The notes beneath the pieces were generated by a model that worked only from the letters and a program-made list of their open reading frames with translations, did not search any database and was not told where the DNA came from. Below are positions 60,601 through 64,000 of a stretch of DNA of 64,000 bases, piece after piece (within the stretch, counting starts at the first letter, position 1; every line of letters begins with the position of its first letter). The translations under genes were made by a program, and so were the position numbers. The stretch comes from Lineus longissimus (taxonomy: Eukaryota; Nemertea; Pilidiophora; Heteronemertea; Lineidae): NCBI RefSeq assembly GCF_910592395.1, contig NC_088312.1, positions 8,308,001 through 8,372,000 on the forward strand, in the 5' to 3' direction.

Positions 60601-63600
60601 CTGACTGTGTTGAAATGTTATTAGAGTTCTAATCTTTCTTGATGAATACAGGTGGCATATTGGAGCAGTATATTCCAGGATGAGGAAAAAAATGTAACGT
60701 TATCAGTTCCATTACAAAATTAAAAACAAAGGTGATGTGCTTGAGTTTGTACAAACAGATGGTGTGCAATCATCTTATTTCCATCTCATGTTAACTTTTC
60801 AGATCCAGTGGAATTTCAGATGTGTTATGACCGCAAGACTGGCAAACCAATCGCGTGCTCTGTTGTTAAAGTCAACGGCAGTGTATCTTTTGAGCTCCTC
60901 AGTGATGAACGTGTAACTGGCACAGTCGTTACTGAGGCAAAGGCTATCAACAGGAGACATGTAAGTTATCAGGATATTTCAAACGTTTCCATATTATAGC
61001 GTGAAAGATCTGTTCAAATTCCCTGGCATTACTCTCTTTGAAGACCATCTGCACTCTGTATGGAGACCAGGACGTACTGAAAAAGGCAATCACCTGCGTG
61101 ACATAGTCTCACTAAATACTTACCGGTACTTGCAATGATTGTGCCACTGTAGCTGACATTTCCATTGTGGTCAGTTTCTGTTAGTTGCTGCTGATGGCAA
61201 TGAGAGTGCTAACTAGACTTTTGATAGCTGGTCTGTCCCAAGGTTTACAGACCATTCCATACATTGACATCCTACATGGAAGATCTCTTGAGGTATTTAT
61301 TTAAAAGACATACATTCCTCTAATTGCAGAGCTTGAATGGTATCCAGGACGGAATGGGCCGTGTCTCCTATGAACGCAATGGAGAATGCTTCTTCCTTCC
61401 TTTCACTCTTGAAGACATTGAAAATGCTGAGAGTAACAATGTCAAACTAAAAACTGGAGATAACGTGACTTTCTTCATTTCTACAGATAAAAGGTAAATA
61501 CACTTTCAGCCTGTTTAGATTCTTTTGCAAATGAAGCTGTGTAGGTTATTTTCAGTTCCTCTGTGCATCACATAATGCTTCCCCTCGGAAGCGCTGCCTC
61601 TCAAAATTTCTCTCCAAGGTTGAAATTGAATTCACTTTGCTGTTATTTGATTTCACAAACTGCCTTTGTCACTTACAGGAATGGTACTGTTCGAGCCCGT
61701 AATGTCAAGCTTCTTCAGCCGTTCAAACCAGAACGTTATCAAGGAGTCGTCTGCTCGATGAAGGATAGTTTTGGCTTCATCGAACGTGCAGATGTTGTCA
61801 AGGAGATCTTCTTCCACTATAGTGAATACCAAGGCAATATCAATGAACTCATTTTGGGAGATGATTGTGAATTTGCTGTTCAGTCAAGAAATGTAAGTCT
61901 GTTACCATGTACCTCGGTAGTAGATAAGTCCGAATGTTTCTCAAGGTTTTGGCCCTTGCTATTGTTGCTGAATCCTGAAAAGATAGTCTTGGTCAAATTA
62001 TTGGCTGGCATTCTGGCCAAGTTTTGTTGACTTGGTGTGACTGTGAACCTTAATGATTTAGTGTTTTTTGTTGGCTTTCCAGGGTAAAGAGGTCGCTACT
62101 AACATCGTTCGTCTTGCCGAGGGCACTGTGATATTTGAGGATATCTCCTTAGATCGGGTCCGTGGAAGGATACTTAAGACACTCAAAAGTGCTCACAACC
62201 GTCGCCAGAGTGACCCTCTTGCCGGGAGGATAGTTTATGAAACTCAGACTGGGTAGGTAAAAACACGACATACACAGCCCTAGTTTATAAGATACTTGTC
62301 GGAGGAACTGGGTGCATCGTGGGAGGCTGAAGAAGATATTGTACCTGCACAGTGGAAAGGCCCTGAATCGGACTGTTCAATGGTGTTGTCTGTGTACTAG
62401 GAGGTGCCTAAGGAGCTCTGACATGGTTGCGCTTCACTTAACATCGGGAACAAGTCGTACTGTTCACAGATATTCTAAATGTTGGGCATACAGTGTGATT
62501 GTCACTTCTTCATTTAACTCAAACTTTAAACTTTTTCAGGCAAGTTGAGATTCCATACGGGGACAAAGATCAGACTGGAGACTTCACCATGCACGCTGGC
62601 GATCTGATAGAATTCAACATTGCGACTGACAGACGCGATAAATTACAACGTGCGACAAACATCGCCGTCATCGAAGACACGTTCAAAGTGTCTGGTGAGA
62701 AGCGTGAGACTGGTATGATAGCGACATTGAAGGAGGGCTATGGTTTCATTAAATGTATCGAGCGCGAAGGTCGTATGTTCTTCCACTTCAGCGAGATGCT
62801 GGACCCGTCCAAGGAACCACAGCTGCAAGATGAAGTACAGTTCACAGTTGTACAGGTCAGTATGTTTTTTTACTCCCTAAGAGATCTGGAACTATTTTGT
62901 AAACATTTCGGAAAGTGTAAAGGTACCAGTAATCTTGAGATGAATGGTACTGTCAGAAAGTGCTCATCCAGAGCTTTCCAATACCAGAGCCCATTTATAG
63001 GTATACTTCAACTTTTTGGGACAGTTTATGTGTCAACTCCAACAGTCCATGATCATCAGTGGACATACAGTGTATGTATATTGGTCATCTTTCCCATGCA
63101 TCAGGTTTTATGAAATCAAACTATTTACCTATTCTGTATCATTTGTATTTTTCAGGACCCCTCCTCACCAAACCGCGAAATTGGCATCCGCATCAAATAC
63201 CTTCCGAAAGGAACTCTATCTTTCCAGTCTGTTTCTACAGAACGTTTCCAAGGCTTTGTGGATAAGTTGCCTGCTAATCACAAAAGTCCAAGTAAGTGTT
63301 CCAATTTATGTCTTTTCGGGGAACCTCATCAGTGAAAGGGGTAGCTGATTAGACTGGCAGCCTGTGGATCTGTGGTTAGGATCCCAGTAAAGGTAACTCG
63401 ATGTGATAGATGATATGTGCATCAATAAGTTGGTTTAATTTTCACCAACTTTTCTTTTATAGGCAAAAATAACAAAGACGCTGAGCAGGGCCTCATCATG
63501 TTTGAGATCAACGGGAACAAACAAACCATTCCTTACGTACCAAAAGACATCCAAGATCTTCGTGCTGTACCCAAGTATGGCGACAGGGTTAGTGTCAACA

Positions 63601-64000
63601 TTATTATCAATTGAATTAAATTAAAATAACAAAGATGCTGAACAAGGTCTCATGATGTTTGAGATCAACGGGAACAAACAAATCATTCCTTACGCACCAA
63701 AAGACATCCAAGATCTTCGTGCTGTACCCAAGTATGACGTAAGTGAAATATAAGCCAACACTGCGGCAGCAGCTGAGGTTTTGGGTGAAATTATGACTTT
63801 GCCTGAGCAACATAACCAAGGTGTTTTAGAATATCTGACCATTACTTTAATTCCAGGTTGAATTCAGCATCTCTGAAAGCAAGAGAAACAACAACAAGAT
63901 AGCCATTAACGTCAAACTGATGAGTCGCTCATCAATGACTCGTCATCTCGGTTTTGTCGCCACAATCAAAGACGCATTTGGTTTTATAGAAACAGCTGAA
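57647..64000 (+). CDS. CSDE1: Cold-shock domain protein E1 / UNR, 5' part
   Basis: Exons: 57647-57667, 60036-60191, 60397-60493, 60803-60960, 61330-61493, 61679-61892, 62083-62252, 62540-62855, 63156-63291, 63463-63587, 63857-64000 (continues beyond the window). The phases close and give exactly 567 codons so far. Cold-shock domains show the RNA-binding RNP patterns: SYGFIQC..LFFHFSEY (CSD1), SFGFIERADVVKEIFFHYSEY, GYGFIKC..MFFHFSEM and AFGFIETAE (cut). They alternate with non-canonical CSDs lacking the aromatic residues, such as MGRVSYERNGECFFLPFT and GTVIFEDISLDRVRGRI, as in vertebrate CSDE1. The protein binds purine-rich single-stranded RNA and controls translation and mRNA decay in the cytoplasm. 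The 7-residue first exon (MANPQWK) is the least certain part; an internal start in exon 2 is possible. The gene is divergent from CHMP2A. Confidence 0.95.
57668..60035 (+). other. Long first intron of CSDE1
   Basis: A 2.4-kb intron between the tiny first coding exon and exon 2. A 13-bp inverted pair (ACTTGTCGGAAGT at 59322-59334 and ACTTCCGGCAAGT at 59372-59384, one mismatch) could form a small hairpin. Nothing else is recognised. An alternative upstream promoter or leader exon could lie here. Confidence 0.5.
63624..63738 (+). other. Tandem duplicate of CSDE1 exon 10
   Basis: It repeats the coding part of exon 10 (63463-63587) only 37 bp downstream. Differences are few: four synonymous changes, three amino-acid changes (I to M, T to I, V to A), and loss of the last residues GDR in favour of D. 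It ends in a perfect GTAAGT donor at 63739 in phase 0, as does exon 10. The original acceptor (TTTTCTTTTATAG) is not duplicated; the nearest usable AG is at 63633-63634 after an A-rich stretch, which would keep frame from exon 9. It could be an alternative exon or a dead duplicate. Confidence 0.75.

Noticed and set aside
63588-63634. Exon 10 and its copy read as one long exon by intron retention
   Set aside because: The 63588-63634 segment contains an in-frame TGA, so retention would truncate CSDE1.

Overview
This is animal nuclear DNA: AT-rich, with split genes, GT-AG introns of about 0.1-3 kb, miniature transposons and satellite DNA. Four protein-coding genes are recognisable from conserved protein families: IFT88 (+), TTLL2 (+), CHMP2A (-) and the 5' part of CSDE1 (+, cut by the right edge). 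The proteins look bilaterian and are clearly diverged from the vertebrate versions. A marine invertebrate (lophotrochozoan or non-vertebrate deuterostome) is my best guess, but I cannot name a clade from this window.

Layout. 1-25.6 kb: no gene I can support; mostly unique AT-rich DNA, with a CpG-rich 25-bp minisatellite at 11.35-11.94 kb and a shorter copy of the array plus its tail at 12.01-12.29 kb. 25.73-36.23 kb: IFT88 in 20 coding exons whose phases all close (883 codons plus stop), with a perfect-palindrome MITE in one intron. 36.2-38.3 kb: spacer with a decayed non-LTR retrotransposon fragment. 38.27-43.52 kb: TTLL2, almost all in one 2.26-kb exon, with a 0.9-kb foldback transposon in its 3' intron. 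43.5-53.5 kb: convergent spacer containing a roughly 6-kb compound repeat block (136-bp higher-order units, a spacer element present three times, a LINE 3' end, a second MITE copy and a 3.2-kb satellite with an 86-bp unit). 53.5-55.2 kb: CHMP2A on the minus strand, 5 coding exons, 224 aa. 55.2-57.6 kb: head-to-head promoter region holding a 200-bp MITE. 57.65-64.0 kb: the first 11 coding exons of CSDE1, in frame to the last base, including a tandem duplicate of exon 10.

Functionally, IFT88 and TTLL2 both belong to the ciliary/axonemal toolkit (IFT-B train subunit; tubulin glutamylase-type ligase). CHMP2A (ESCRT-III) and CSDE1/UNR (cold-shock RNA-binding translational regulator) are housekeeping genes. 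I see no operon, tRNA, rRNA or CRISPR. The observations most worth following are the CSDE1 exon duplication, whose phases would force mutually exclusive use, the foldback element in TTLL2, the origin of the 86-bp satellite, and three phase-1 cassette-like exons in the IFT88 tail.
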